DNA from: JANNWF01 sp052390415
GTDB lineage: Bacteria > Pseudomonadota > Gammaproteobacteria > Xanthomonadales > Xanthomonadaceae
Direction: 5' to 3'
DNA: 64,000 nt
NCBI GenBank assembly: GCA_052390415.1
Contig: JBQTGY010000094.1
Location: 1 to 64,000 of the forward strand
Under the pieces are notes generated by a model. The model saw nothing but the letters and a program-made list of their open reading frames with translations, was not told the origin of the DNA and did no database searches. Within the stretch, counting starts at the first letter, position 1. Every line of letters starts with the position of its first letter. Made by a program: the position numbers and the translations under genes. Shown piece by piece: positions 43,746-52,734 of the stretch.

Positions 43746-44046
43746 GGGGGTGCGTATTACTCTGCGATTGTTGCGGCGGAGGCAGCATGATAGGTCAACG
43801 GGGTGTGGAAGCCGAGCCGGAGGCGAACTCCAAGGAGGAGCCTGCGCTTGGTATCGTCGAACTTCCGCGAGCGCGCGAGATTGGTGGCCGGGAGGGGCCT
43901 GAGCCAACTCGCTATGGGGATTGGGAAAAGAACGGTCGTTGCATCGACTTTTAGGGCTGACTTTTTGGGGCTGATTTTTAGGGCGCGGTGACGTCGCTTT
44001 GGCGGCTGATGCGCCACACTGCTCACTCACAGGCGAGGGCTACTGC
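43746..44046. other. ygfZ-sdhC divergent region
   Basis: A 301-base stretch with no supportable gene. Near 43946-43984 a 13-14-base unit occurs three times in tandem (GACTTTTAGGGCT, GACTTTTTGGGGCT, GATTTTTAGGGC). This lies about 60-100 bases before the sdhC start and may be a binding site or part of the sdh promoter. Other promoter elements are not clear. Confidence 0.45.
43946..43984. repeat. Triple imperfect repeat upstream of sdhC
   Basis: Three head-to-tail copies of a GACTTTT-(T)-GGGCT unit (43946-43958, 43959-43972 and 43973-43984) precede the sdh operon. The spacing of one to two helical turns would suit cooperative protein binding. No known operator is recognised. Confidence 0.55.
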
Positions 44047-44460
44047 GTGACCACGATAAATTCCTCGACAAAGCGCGAACGACCGCTGTCACCGCATCTG
44101 CAAATCTACCGACCGCAGCTCACGTCGATGCTGTCGATCGTGCATCGCGGCACCGGGTGCGCGCTTGCCGTGGGCGCATTCGCCATCGTCATCTGGCTGC
44201 TTGCATTGGCCGGAAATCCTGACGACTACGCGCTGGTGCGCGAATGGGCGGCATCGCCCATCGGCTGCGTGTTGATCTTCGGTTTCGGATTTGCCCTGCT
44301 GTATCACCTGCTGAATGGCATCCGCCACTTGGCGTGGGACGCCGGTTGGGGCTTGGACATCAAGACGACTTACCAAACCGGTTGGGCGGTCGTGGCGCTG
44401 GCGTTTGCGGGCACCGCCGGTCTCTGGGTGTTGGCAGCGCGAGCCGGAGGTGCAGCATGA
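44047..44460 (+). CDS. sdhC: Succinate dehydrogenase cytochrome b subunit SdhC
   Basis: A 137-residue membrane subunit of complex II with three membrane segments. SPHLQIYRPQLTSMLSIVHRGTG is the family N-terminus and LLYHLLNGIRHLAWDAG holds the haem b His. It uses a GTG start at 44047 preceded by GAGG; the frame upstream is rejected. It stops in an ATGA overlap with sdhD. Together with SdhD it anchors the flavoprotein and binds ubiquinone. Confidence 0.94.
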   Translation: MTTINSSTKRERPLSPHLQIYRPQLTSMLSIVHRGTGCALAVGAFAIVIWLLALAGNPDDYALVREWAASPIGCVLIFGFGFALLYHLLNGIRHLAWDAGWGLDIKTTYQTGWAVVALAFAGTAGLWVLAARAGGAA

Positions 44461-44837
44461 GCCTGCAAACACCCTTGGGACGCGTGCGCGGCCTGGGTTC
44501 AGCGAAGGAAGGCGTACAGCACTGGTGGGTGCAGCGTTTGACCGCGATCGCGCTGGTGCCACTGACGATCTATTTCCTGTACATGCTGCTGTGCATGGTG
44601 GGCGCTGATCAGGCGACGGCTAGAGCCATCGTCGCCAAGCCATTGAACGCTTCGTTGTTGGCTGCGTTCGTATTGGCCTTGTTCTGGCATGCCCAGCTCG
44701 GGTTGCAGGTAGTCATCGAAGACTACATCCACGTCCGCTGGCAGGAGCTTAGCCTGCAGATTTTCGTTCGTTTCGCCACCCTGCTCGCGGCACTGATCGC
44801 CTTGGTGGCGATCGGACGCATCGCATTTACCGGCTAA
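44457..44837 (+). CDS. sdhD: Succinate dehydrogenase membrane anchor SdhD
   Basis: A 126-residue three-span membrane protein (about 28-50, 64-86 and 104-122). The residues HAQLGLQVVIEDYIH at 78-92 carry the haem and quinone ligands. It starts with ATG overlapping the sdhC stop and ends 5 bases before sdhA. The size and membrane layout are as in other SdhD. Confidence 0.92.
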   Translation: MSLQTPLGRVRGLGSAKEGVQHWWVQRLTAIALVPLTIYFLYMLLCMVGADQATARAIVAKPLNASLLAAFVLALFWHAQLGLQVVIEDYIHVRWQELSLQIFVRFATLLAALIALVAIGRIAFTG

Positions 44838-44842
44838 CTCGC

Positions 44843-46633
44843 ATGTCGACCGCATACAAGATCACCGAGCATTTCTACGACATGGTGGTAGTTGGCGCCG
44901 GTGGCGCTGGCTTGCGTGCCACCTTTGGACTTGCCCAGAAGGGTTTGTCGACCGCCTGCATCACCAAGGTGTTCCCGACCCGTTCGCACACCGTGGCCGC
45001 TCAGGGTGGTGTGTCGGCGGCGCTCGGCAACATGGGCGAAGACGACTGGCGCTTCCACTTCTACGACACCATCAAGGGCTCGGACTGGCTCGGCGATCAG
45101 GACGCCATCGAGTACATGTGTCGCGAGGCGATTCCCGCGATCATCGAGCTTGAGCATTACGGCGTGCCGTTTTCGCGCACCGAAGACGGCAAGATCTATC
45201 AGCGTCCGTTTGGTGGCATGACCACCCACTACGGCAAGGGCACTGCGCAACGCACCTGTGCGGCGGCTGACCGCACCGGGCACGCGATCCTGCACACGCT
45301 GTATCAGCAATCACTCGCCCACGACGCGCGCTTTTTCATCGAGTATTTCGCGCTTGATCTGATCATGGATTCAGAAGGCTGCTGTCGCGGTGTGCTGGCG
45401 TTGGATATGTCCACCGGCGAGCTGCATCTGTTCCGTGGCCATGGCACGGTACTGGCCACCGGCGGCTATGGTCGTGCGTATTTCTCGGCGACTTCGGCGC
45501 ACACCTGTACGGGCGATGGCGGCGGCATGGCGTTGCGTGCCGGATTGCCGTTGCAGGACATGGAATTCGTGCAGTTCCATCCCACCGGCGTCTATGGCGC
45601 GGGTTGCCTGATCACCGAAGGCGTGCGTGGCGAGGGTGGTTACCTCACCAACTCGAAAGGCGAACGTTTCATGGAGCGCTACGCGCCCAACGCCAAGGAT
45701 CTGGCTTCGCGCGACGTGGTGTCGCGGGCGATGACGATGGAGATTCGCGACGGCCATGGTGTCGGGCCTGAGCGCGATCATATTCACTTGAACCTGATGC
45801 ATCTGGGCCCGGAAGTCATCCACGAAAAACTGCCGGGTATCGCGGAGACGGCAAAGATCTTTGCCAATGTCGATGTCACCAAGCAGCCGATTCCGGTGTT
45901 GCCGACGGTGCACTACAACATGGGCGGCCTGCAAACCAATTACCACGGCGAGGTGGTCACCCTGAAGGATGGCAATCCGGATCACGTCGTGCCGGGTTTG
46001 TATGCCATTGGCGAAGCCGCCTGCGTGTCGGTGCACGGTGCCAATCGATTGGGTTCCAATTCACTGCTCGACCTGGTCGTGTTTGGCCGAGCGGTGGCCA
46101 ATCGCTGCGCCGAGACGATCAAACCCAGCGCCAATCACAAGCCGATGCCTCGCTCTGCATGCGATGCGTCCCTGGGCAACCTGGATCGTATCCGTTACGC
46201 CAAAGGCAGCGTGCCGACCGCGCAGATTCGCGATCAGATGCAACGCACCATGCAAAACCACGCGGCGGTATTCCGCACCGGCGAGACCTTGCAGGAAGGC
46301 GTGACCAAGATCGCCGACGTGCATGCGAGTTTTGCTGACATCGGCATCTCGGATCGATCCATGGTCTGGAACTCGGATCTGCTGGAAACCATGGAGCTGC
46401 AGAACCTGCTTGGGCAGGCCGTGGCCACCATGGTGTCCGCCGAGAATCGCAAAGAGTCACGCGGCGCTCATGCGCGCGAGGACTTCTCTGATCGCAGTGA
46501 TGACGAGTGGCACAAGCACACGTTGTGCTGGGTGGACGACGCCGGAAAAACCCGCCTCGACTATCGCCCGGTTCATATGTACACCTTGTCCAGTGACGTT
46601 GAGATGGTGCCGCCGAAGGCGCGGACGTACTGA
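44843..46633 (+). CDS. sdhA: Succinate dehydrogenase flavoprotein subunit SdhA
   Basis: A 596-residue flavoprotein that oxidises succinate to fumarate. The FAD site is VVVGAGGAGLRATFGLAQKG near the start; the covalent-FAD His is in RSHTVAAQGG; substrate residues lie in HPTGVYGAGCLITEGVRGEGG and HGANRLGSNSLLDLVVFGRA. All these motifs are intact. It is followed by a 116-base spacer holding an inverted repeat before sdhB. Confidence 0.97.
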   Translation: MSTAYKITEHFYDMVVVGAGGAGLRATFGLAQKGLSTACITKVFPTRSHTVAAQGGVSAALGNMGEDDWRFHFYDTIKGSDWLGDQDAIEYMCREAIPAIIELEHYGVPFSRTEDGKIYQRPFGGMTTHYGKGTAQRTCAAADRTGHAILHTLYQQSLAHDARFFIEYFALDLIMDSEGCCRGVLALDMSTGELHLFRGHGTVLATGGYGRAYFSATSAHTCTGDGGGMALRAGLPLQDMEFVQFHPTGVYGAGCLITEGVRGEGGYLTNSKGERFMERYAPNAKDLASRDVVSRAMTMEIRDGHGVGPERDHIHLNLMHLGPEVIHEKLPGIAETAKIFANVDVTKQPIPVLPTVHYNMGGLQTNYHGEVVTLKDGNPDHVVPGLYAIGEAACVSVHGANRLGSNSLLDLVVFGRAVANRCAETIKPSANHKPMPRSACDASLGNLDRIRYAKGSVPTAQIRDQMQRTMQNHAAVFRTGETLQEGVTKIADVHASFADIGISDRSMVWNSDLLETMELQNLLGQAVATMVSAENRKESRGAHAREDFSDRSDDEWHKHTLCWVDDAGKTRLDYRPVHMYTLSSDVEMVPPKARTY

Positions 46634-46639
46634 TGAGAG

Positions 46640-46740
46640 CCGGGATTCGAGATTTGGGATTCGGGATTCGTTAGAGGCAACCGCCTCAGCGACCTGACTG
46701 CCGCTTCTGCGAATCCCGAATCCCGACTCCCGAATCCCGG
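46640..46740. repeat. 101-base inverted repeat between sdhA and sdhB
   Basis: Arms of 31 bases (46640-46670 and 46710-46740) built of GGGATTCG units pair at 28 of 31 positions around a 39-base loop. This would fold into a long stem in the sdh mRNA between sdhA and sdhB. The right arm ends at the sdhB ribosome binding site (GGAG at 46739-46742), so the stem could hide it. Similar CGAATCCCGAATCCC blocks occur as dispersed repeats in Xanthomonadales. Confidence 0.8.
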
Positions 46741-46749
46741 AGCGAAAAC

Positions 46750-47535
46750 GTGGCCGAATTTACCCTTCCAAAGAACTCCAAGGTCCGCAAGGGCAAACAT
46801 TTTGCGGCGAAAGGTGCGCGTGGCTCATTGCGCACATTCAAGGTCTACCGCTGGAATCCGGACGACGGCGAGAATCCGCGAGTCGACACTTACGAAGTGG
46901 ATCTCGCCAGCTGCGGTCCCATGGTTCTGGACGCGCTGATCAAGATCAAGACCGATCTCGACCCCACGCTTACGTTCCGCCGCTCGTGCCGCGAGGGAAT
47001 TTGCGGTTCGTGCGCGATGAACATCGACGGCACCAACACCTTGGCTTGTACCAAGGCCATCAGCGATTGTGGCAAGGCGGAAGTGCCGATCTATCCGCTA
47101 CCACACATGCCGGTGGTGAAGGACCTGGTGCCCGATCTCACCCATTTTTATGCGCAATACGCCTCGATCAAACCGTGGATTCGCACCCAGACCGCGCCAC
47201 CACCGGATCGCGAACGTCTGCAGTCGCCGGATGAGCGCAAGAAGCTCGACGGCCTCTATGAGTGCATTCTTTGTGCCTGCTGTTCGACGAGTTGCCCCAG
47301 TTACTGGTGGAACGGCGAGCGCTACCTTGGCCCCGCGATTCTGTTGCAGGCCTATCGTTGGATCATCGACTCGCGCGATGAAGACACCGGCGCGCGACTG
47401 GATGATCTTGAAGATCCGTTCCGCCTGTATCGCTGCCACACGATCATGAACTGCACGCGGACCTGTCCCAAAGGGCTTAATCCCGCCAAAGCCATCGCCG
47501 AAATCAAGAAGCTGATGATCCAGCGGCGCGGCTGA
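46750..47535 (+). CDS. sdhB: Succinate dehydrogenase iron-sulfur subunit SdhB
   Basis: A 261-residue iron-sulfur protein passing electrons from FAD to quinone. The [2Fe-2S] site is SCREGICGSCAMNIDG with a later LACT; the [4Fe-4S] site is CILCACCSTSCPSY; the [3Fe-4S] site is CHTIMNCTRTCPKGLNP. It uses a GTG start with GGAG seven bases upstream. The N-terminal about 20 residues, rich in Lys, are extra compared with the E. coli protein. Confidence 0.96.
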   Translation: MAEFTLPKNSKVRKGKHFAAKGARGSLRTFKVYRWNPDDGENPRVDTYEVDLASCGPMVLDALIKIKTDLDPTLTFRRSCREGICGSCAMNIDGTNTLACTKAISDCGKAEVPIYPLPHMPVVKDLVPDLTHFYAQYASIKPWIRTQTAPPPDRERLQSPDERKKLDGLYECILCACCSTSCPSYWWNGERYLGPAILLQAYRWIIDSRDEDTGARLDDLEDPFRLYRCHTIMNCTRTCPKGLNPAKAIAEIKKLMIQRRG

Positions 47536-47578
47536 TGAGGCGGCGCGTGGCGCACGCGCCGACCGCAGCGGTTCGAGC

Positions 47579-47830
47579 ATGAACGATGCGGACACGGAGC
47601 TGCGACGGCTGCGTTGGCGTTGTCGGCGCGGCATGCGTGAACTTGATCAGCTCATGCTGCGTTACCTCGACCAGCGTTGGGCGGATGCCGATGAACACGA
47701 GCGCGCGCAGTTCGAGCGGCTCCTCGCGAGCGAAGACGACGTCCTCTGGCGTTGGTGCATGGGACGCGAAGTCTGCGTCGACCCGGCGCTGAATGGCATC
47801 CTCCAGCGCATTCTCGCCCTTACGCCTTGA
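47579..47830 (+). CDS. sdhE: Succinate dehydrogenase assembly factor SdhE
   Basis: An 83-residue flavinylation factor for SdhA with the RGMRELDQLML motif at about 17-27 and YLDQRWADADEHERAQFERLL; the final segment is short. It lies 43 bases after sdhB, with a short GC-rich hairpin (47542-47560) in between. Its end overlaps the following ygfX-like gene by 38 bases. Confidence 0.92.
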   Translation: MNDADTELRRLRWRCRRGMRELDQLMLRYLDQRWADADEHERAQFERLLASEDDVLWRWCMGREVCVDPALNGILQRILALTP

Positions 47831-48233
47831 GCTGGCGCGGTCGCGGTGGCGAGTCGCTTTGATTGCGCTGCTGGGTCTGCTGGCTGCGGTCGCGATTCTC
47901 GCTTCGGCGATTCCCGTTCTGCTTGGCGCGTTGTTGTTTGTGCTCGCGGTCTGGTTTGAGTGGCGGATGATTTCGCGCGTGCAACCCATGCGCCTACGCT
48001 TGCAGTCAGACGGATCGCTGTGGCTGGATTGGCCGGATGGACCGGATCAGAGTCGCGAACAAAACGTGGAGCTCGTTGGCGTGCGCCGCCTTGGGGCATT
48101 GACCGTTCTGCGTCTGATTGCCAACGGCCACCACTTTCGCCTCACCCTGTGGCCAGATTCGCTGAACGCGAGCGACAGAAAAGCGCTGCGACGGAGGCTG
48201 GGCGCTGGTCTTCCCACCACCAATAGCGGGTAA
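47793..48233 (+). CDS. YgfX-like membrane protein
   Basis: A 146-residue protein with two hydrophobic segments (about 21-57) and a C-terminal domain (RLQSDGSLWLDWPDG...VLRLIANGHHFRLTLWPDSL). It matches the YgfX (CptA) type, which is paired with SdhE in gammaproteobacteria. The 38-base overlap with sdhE indicates coupling. Its function as a toxin-like partner is reported in E. coli but not established here. Confidence 0.72.
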   Translation: MASSSAFSPLRLELARSRWRVALIALLGLLAAVAILASAIPVLLGALLFVLAVWFEWRMISRVQPMRLRLQSDGSLWLDWPDGPDQSREQNVELVGVRRLGALTVLRLIANGHHFRLTLWPDSLNASDRKALRRRLGAGLPTTNSG

Positions 48234-48307
48234 GCTCTGCGCCGGCTCGAAGTTGATCTTGAGCCGCACGCTATCTCACCCGTGTTGATCAGGCGACCGC
48301 GCACTCC

Positions 48308-49552
48308 ATGCTGCAACCACTTCCGCTAGCGATCGGTTTGCGTTACATCCGCGCCAAGCGGCGAACTCAGTTCATTTCCTTCATTTCGGCGGTGTCGATG
48401 CTTGGCATCGCGCTGGGCATCACCGCGTTGATCACCGTCATCTCGGTGATGAATGGATTCGAGCAGGAGTTGCGCACGCGAATTCTTGGCATGGTTGCGC
48501 ACGCTACGGTTTCGGGCGTCGATGGCAGCCTGCGCGACTGGCCGCGCGCGGTTGCCGAAGCCGAGTTGGATCCGCGCGTGCTGGGCGCCGCACCCTACAT
48601 CGAACGCGAAGCCATGCTGCAAACCGGTCGAGTGCAAGGCGTATTGCTGCGAGGCGTTTCGCCACAGCACGAGCCACGCGTGTCGGAGCTTGCCGACAAG
48701 ATGGTGGAAGGCTCGCTTGAGGATCTGCAGCCCGGCGATTTCCGGATCATTCTGGGGCGTGATCTGGCGATCATGCTGGGCGCGCGTGTCGGCGATGCAG
48801 TGACCGTATTCGTGCCGGAATTTCGCACCACGCCAGTCGGCGTGCTGCCGCAGATGAAACGCTTCACCGTCGTCGGAATTTTTTCGGCTGGTGCGCAGGA
48901 GTACGACCTCGGCCTCGCCGTGATTCATCTGGATGACGCCAAACGACTGTTGCGCCTGGGCGACAGCGTCACCGGTGTGCGGCTGCGCCTGACCGACATG
49001 TTCCAGTCCTGGGACGTGGCACGTGATCTCGCCGACAGCATGGGCGAGGCCTTCAGCATCCGCGATTGGACGCGCGATCACGCCAATTTCTTTCGCGCGA
49101 TCGCCACCGAAAAGACGGTGATGTTCATCATCCTGTCGTTGATCGTCGCGGTCGCGGCGTTCAACCTGGTGTCGTCACTGGTGATGCTGGTGACCGACAA
49201 ACAAGCCGATATCGCCATCCTGCGCACCTTGGGTCTGAGCCCGCGTGCGGTGATGGCAACCTTCATGGTGCAAGGTACCTTGATAGGATTGATCGGGATT
49301 ACGCTGGGGCTGCTGGGTGGCGTCGTGTTGACCTTGAATCTGTCGCGCGTGGTGGCCGCCATGGAATGGCTGTTTGGCTTTGAAATGATGCCTGCGGACG
49401 TCTATTACATCAGCGGCGTGCCGACCCTTCTGCGCGGGGAAGATCTGCTGCTGATCGCGATCATGTCCTTCGTGCTTTGTTTGCTGGCCACGTTGTATCC
49501 CGCCTGGCGCGCTGCGCGTACGGATCCCGCTGCAGCGTTGCGCTATGAATAA
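48308..49552 (+). CDS. lolC: Lipoprotein-releasing ABC transporter permease LolC/LolE
   Basis: A 414-residue inner-membrane protein with four membrane segments and a large periplasmic domain (about 45-250). Its N-terminus LAIGLRYIRAKRRTQFISFISAVSMLGIALGITALITVISVMNGF and the C-terminal FtsX-like segment are standard. With LolD it extracts lipoproteins for delivery to LolA. Only one permease gene is here, so a LolCD2-type complex is likely. It overlaps lolD by 8 bases. Confidence 0.93.
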   Translation: MLQPLPLAIGLRYIRAKRRTQFISFISAVSMLGIALGITALITVISVMNGFEQELRTRILGMVAHATVSGVDGSLRDWPRAVAEAELDPRVLGAAPYIEREAMLQTGRVQGVLLRGVSPQHEPRVSELADKMVEGSLEDLQPGDFRIILGRDLAIMLGARVGDAVTVFVPEFRTTPVGVLPQMKRFTVVGIFSAGAQEYDLGLAVIHLDDAKRLLRLGDSVTGVRLRLTDMFQSWDVARDLADSMGEAFSIRDWTRDHANFFRAIATEKTVMFIILSLIVAVAAFNLVSSLVMLVTDKQADIAILRTLGLSPRAVMATFMVQGTLIGLIGITLGLLGGVVLTLNLSRVVAAMEWLFGFEMMPADVYYISGVPTLLRGEDLLLIAIMSFVLCLLATLYPAWRAARTDPAAALRYE

Positions 49553-50285
49553 GGTGGAGATGTCGGTGACTGAACGCGATCCGCGAGCAGCGGGCGCCGT
49601 CTTGGCCTGCGTCGGGTTGGGCAAGACCTACGACGAAGGCGGCCTGACCGCGAAGATATTCGACGGCCTTGATTTTTCCATCGCGAAGGGTGAAACCGTT
49701 GCCATCGTAGGCGCTTCCGGTGCTGGCAAGAGCACCTTGTTGCATTTGTTGGGTGGGCTGGACGCACCTACCGCCGGTGAGGTGTGGGTGGCCGGCGAGA
49801 AAATGTCGGCCCTGGGTGATGCCGCGCGCGGACGGCTTCGCAATCGCTCGCTCGGATTCATCTATCAGTTCCACCACTTGTTGCCTGAGTTCACGGCGCT
49901 GGAAAACGTGATGATGCCGCTGCTGATCGCCGGCCAGTCGCCTGCGACTGCCGATGCACCGGCGCGTCAATTGTTGCAGCGGGTGGGTCTCAACCAGCGA
50001 CTGCAACACAAGCCGGGTGAGTTGTCGGGTGGCGAACGCCAGCGCTGCGCGGTGGCGCGTGCCCTGGTCACCAAGCCTGCGTGCGTATTGGCCGATGAGC
50101 CCACCGGCAATCTGGATGAAATCACGGCCGCCTCGGTGTACGGATTGATGGTCGAACTCAATCAGGAGATCGGCACCAGCCTCGTCGTGGTGACTCACGA
50201 CCGCAGCTTGGCGCGGCGCATGGACCGCATGCTGGAGCTGGCCGGCGGAGCGCTGCGCGGAGTGACCAACAGCAGTCCAGCGTGA
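49545..50285 (+). CDS. lolD: Lipoprotein-releasing ABC transporter ATPase LolD
   Basis: A 246-residue ATPase with Walker A GASGAGKSTLLH, signature LSGGERQRCAVARAL and Walker B VLADEPTGNLDE. It powers the LolC/E permease. The first ATG is at 49545, overlapping lolC; a GTG at 49566 has a stronger ribosome binding site (GGTGGAG six bases upstream), so the true start may be seven codons in. It overlaps comEC by 4 bases. Confidence 0.94.
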   Translation: MNKVEMSVTERDPRAAGAVLACVGLGKTYDEGGLTAKIFDGLDFSIAKGETVAIVGASGAGKSTLLHLLGGLDAPTAGEVWVAGEKMSALGDAARGRLRNRSLGFIYQFHHLLPEFTALENVMMPLLIAGQSPATADAPARQLLQRVGLNQRLQHKPGELSGGERQRCAVARALVTKPACVLADEPTGNLDEITAASVYGLMVELNQEIGTSLVVVTHDRSLARRMDRMLELAGGALRGVTNSSPA

Positions 50286-52615
50286 GCGCGGTGCGGGCGC
50301 AGCGCGGCTGGTTTTGCCCACCCTTGCTCTCGCCGTTGTCGGCGGTGCTGATGATCCTTGGGGTTTGCCTGGGATTGCTGCCGCCCGAACTGCCCTCCAT
50401 GCCCCTGATCGTGGCCGGCCTCACCACCGCAGGTTTGCTCGCTCTCCGAATTGCAGCCAGCAGGTTGATCGCGCTACCCGTGATCGGCCTGTGCTGGGTG
50501 CTGCTACACGCGCACTGGGGCATGCAGGCGCGATTGCCTCATGCGCTTGAAGGCGCCGATCTTGCTTTGACGATTCAAGTCATCGATTTGCCCGAGCGTG
50601 CCGAGCGTCAGCAGCGCTTCGTTGCCATCGTGCTCACCCCGCCGCCAGGCGCCCCGGAACTGGCTGGCGAGCAGGTTCGATTGTCGTGGTTCAACGAAAC
50701 CGCCGCCGATCTGAAACCCGGCGAACGCTGGCAGGTGACCGCGCGAATGAAGCGGCCACGCGGCACACTCAACCCCGGCGGCTTCGACTACGAACGCTTT
50801 GCACTTGAGCACGGAATTGTCGCCACTGGCTACCTGCGTGACGCGCCTGCGCCATTGCGCCTGCACGATGAAGCCGGTGTGGACGCCATTCGCTTGCGAA
50901 TTTCCGCGCAGATGGCGACGGTTCTCGACCAGCCAGCCACGCGTTTCCTGCGTGGTTTGGCTGTCGGTGATCTGCGCGCATTGAGCGGCCCGGATTGGGA
51001 GCGCTTGCGCGCGACGGGACTCACCCACTTGCTGGCCATATCCGGCCTGCATATCGGCCTGCTGGCAGGACTCGGCGCGTTGTTGGCACGGATGATTTAC
51101 TGGTGTTGGCCGACCTTGGGCTTGCGCTTGCCGCGACCGTTGGGCATGGCAATGTTGGCACTTCCGTTTGCCACGGCGTATTCGGCATTGGCGGGGTTCG
51201 GCTTGCCGGCCGTTCGCACCCTGCTGATGATCGCCTGCGTGTTGCTGGCGGTGCTTTGGCGACGTGCATTGTTGCCGAGCCAAGGGCTGGCGCTGGCCGC
51301 GATCGCCGCCATCATCGTCGACCCCTTGGCCTTGCTCGGCCCCAGCTTCTGGTTGTCTTTTCTTGGCGTGGCATGGTTGATCCTGTGTTTGCCACGCTCG
51401 GTTGCCGAGACCGGGTGGGCGCGGGGGTTGTTGCGCGCTCAATTGGTCATGAGCCTGGGTCTGTTGCCGCTCAGCGTGTGGTTTTTTGGTCAGGTGTCTC
51501 TGGCAGGTGTCGTCGCCAATCTGTTGGCGGTTCCGCTGGTGACCTTGTTGGTGGTGCCGTTGACGCTCGTCGGGGTTGCCCTGTTGCCCTGGCCCACATT
51601 GGCGGGCGCGTTTCTGGGCCTGGCGGCTTGGCTGATGGATGGGTTGTGGTGGGCAGCGGGGTGGCTGCAAACATTGCCGTGGGCGCAGGTGTTCATGCTC
51701 GAACCCAGTCTGTGGGCAGTATTGCTAGCGTTGCTGGGCTGCGTTTGTTTGCTGTTGCCGCGCGGGGTTCCCGGCAAATGGCTGGCCTCATTGTTGCTGT
51801 TGCCGCTGCTGTTTCCGATGCAGTCGCGGCTGGCCGACGGCGAGTTGTCACTGACCATGATCGACGTCGGCCAAGGACTGTCGGTATTGCTTCGCACCCG
51901 CGACCACGCCTTGTTGTACGACGCTGGTCCGGCGTTTACCGGCGGACTTGATCTGGGTGAGGCCGCCGTGGTGCCGGCCTTGCACGCACTCGGCGTGCGT
52001 CGTCTGCACATGATGATGATCGGCCATGCCGACAACGACCACGCGGGGGGAGCAGGTGCGGTCAACCGCGCGTTCGCGCCAGCTGCGCTGGTCAGCGGTG
52101 AGCCCAAGCAAGTGGATGCCGCCCAAACCTGCGCTGGAATGCAGGATTGGGTATGGGATGCGGTTCGCTTTTCACTGCTGCATCCACCCGAACACTTTCC
52201 TGAGTTGGGCAACGATTCCTCGTGTGTGTTGAAGGTCCAAACCGTCGGTGGCAGCGTACTGTTGCCTGGCGACATCAACCAAATCATCGAGACGCGCTTG
52301 CTGCGCGATGGATCGCCATCAGTGAACTCGACGGTGTTGGTGGTGCCACATCACGGCAGCTCGGGCTCGTCGAGTCTGGAGTTTGTGCAAGCGGTGTCGC
52401 CACGCTTTGCGCTGATAGCGAGCGGACATCGCAATCGGTTTGAGCATCCGCGCGCCGATGTGGTCGAGCGCTACCTCGCCGCTGACGCAGCAATCCTGGG
52501 CACGGTCGAGAGCGGCGCGATCAGCATCGTGATCCGTCGCGATGGTGAAGTCGCTGTCGCGCATCGGCGCATCTCGCACCGACGTTTCTGGCATGAGTCA
52601 GCCCCGGCGCAATGA
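50282..52615 (+). CDS. comEC: DNA internalization protein ComEC/Rec2
   Basis: A 777-residue membrane protein for DNA uptake. It has a short N-terminal soluble DUF4131 region, a Competence domain with multiple membrane segments (about 215-500; TGLTHLLAISGLHIGLLAGLGALLARM) and a C-terminal metallo-beta-lactamase domain with MIDVGQGLSVLL, MMIGHADNDHAGGAGAV and VVPHHGSSGSSS. It transports single-stranded DNA across the inner membrane. GTG start overlaps lolD. ExbB follows 119 bases downstream. Confidence 0.92.
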   Translation: MSAVRAQRGWFCPPLLSPLSAVLMILGVCLGLLPPELPSMPLIVAGLTTAGLLALRIAASRLIALPVIGLCWVLLHAHWGMQARLPHALEGADLALTIQVIDLPERAERQQRFVAIVLTPPPGAPELAGEQVRLSWFNETAADLKPGERWQVTARMKRPRGTLNPGGFDYERFALEHGIVATGYLRDAPAPLRLHDEAGVDAIRLRISAQMATVLDQPATRFLRGLAVGDLRALSGPDWERLRATGLTHLLAISGLHIGLLAGLGALLARMIYWCWPTLGLRLPRPLGMAMLALPFATAYSALAGFGLPAVRTLLMIACVLLAVLWRRALLPSQGLALAAIAAIIVDPLALLGPSFWLSFLGVAWLILCLPRSVAETGWARGLLRAQLVMSLGLLPLSVWFFGQVSLAGVVANLLAVPLVTLLVVPLTLVGVALLPWPTLAGAFLGLAAWLMDGLWWAAGWLQTLPWAQVFMLEPSLWAVLLALLGCVCLLLPRGVPGKWLASLLLLPLLFPMQSRLADGELSLTMIDVGQGLSVLLRTRDHALLYDAGPAFTGGLDLGEAAVVPALHALGVRRLHMMMIGHADNDHAGGAGAVNRAFAPAALVSGEPKQVDAAQTCAGMQDWVWDAVRFSLLHPPEHFPELGNDSSCVLKVQTVGGSVLLPGDINQIIETRLLRDGSPSVNSTVLVVPHHGSSGSSSLEFVQAVSPRFALIASGHRNRFEHPRADVVERYLAADAAILGTVESGAISIVIRRDGEVAVAHRRISHRRFWHESAPAQ

Positions 52616-52734
52616 GCGAAGGGCATTGCCCCCTGTTGTCGAATCCACAACGCCCGCATCACCGCCACTCCATCGTCACGGTAAGATGCGCCAGCTTTTA
52701 GTCAGCGGCTCAGCGCCGCATTGGAGTTCATCGC

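Noticed and set aside
43999..44046. Upstream extension of sdhC by 16 codons
   Set aside because: The GTG at 44047 has GAGG at proper spacing and matches family length; the extension lies in the spacer.
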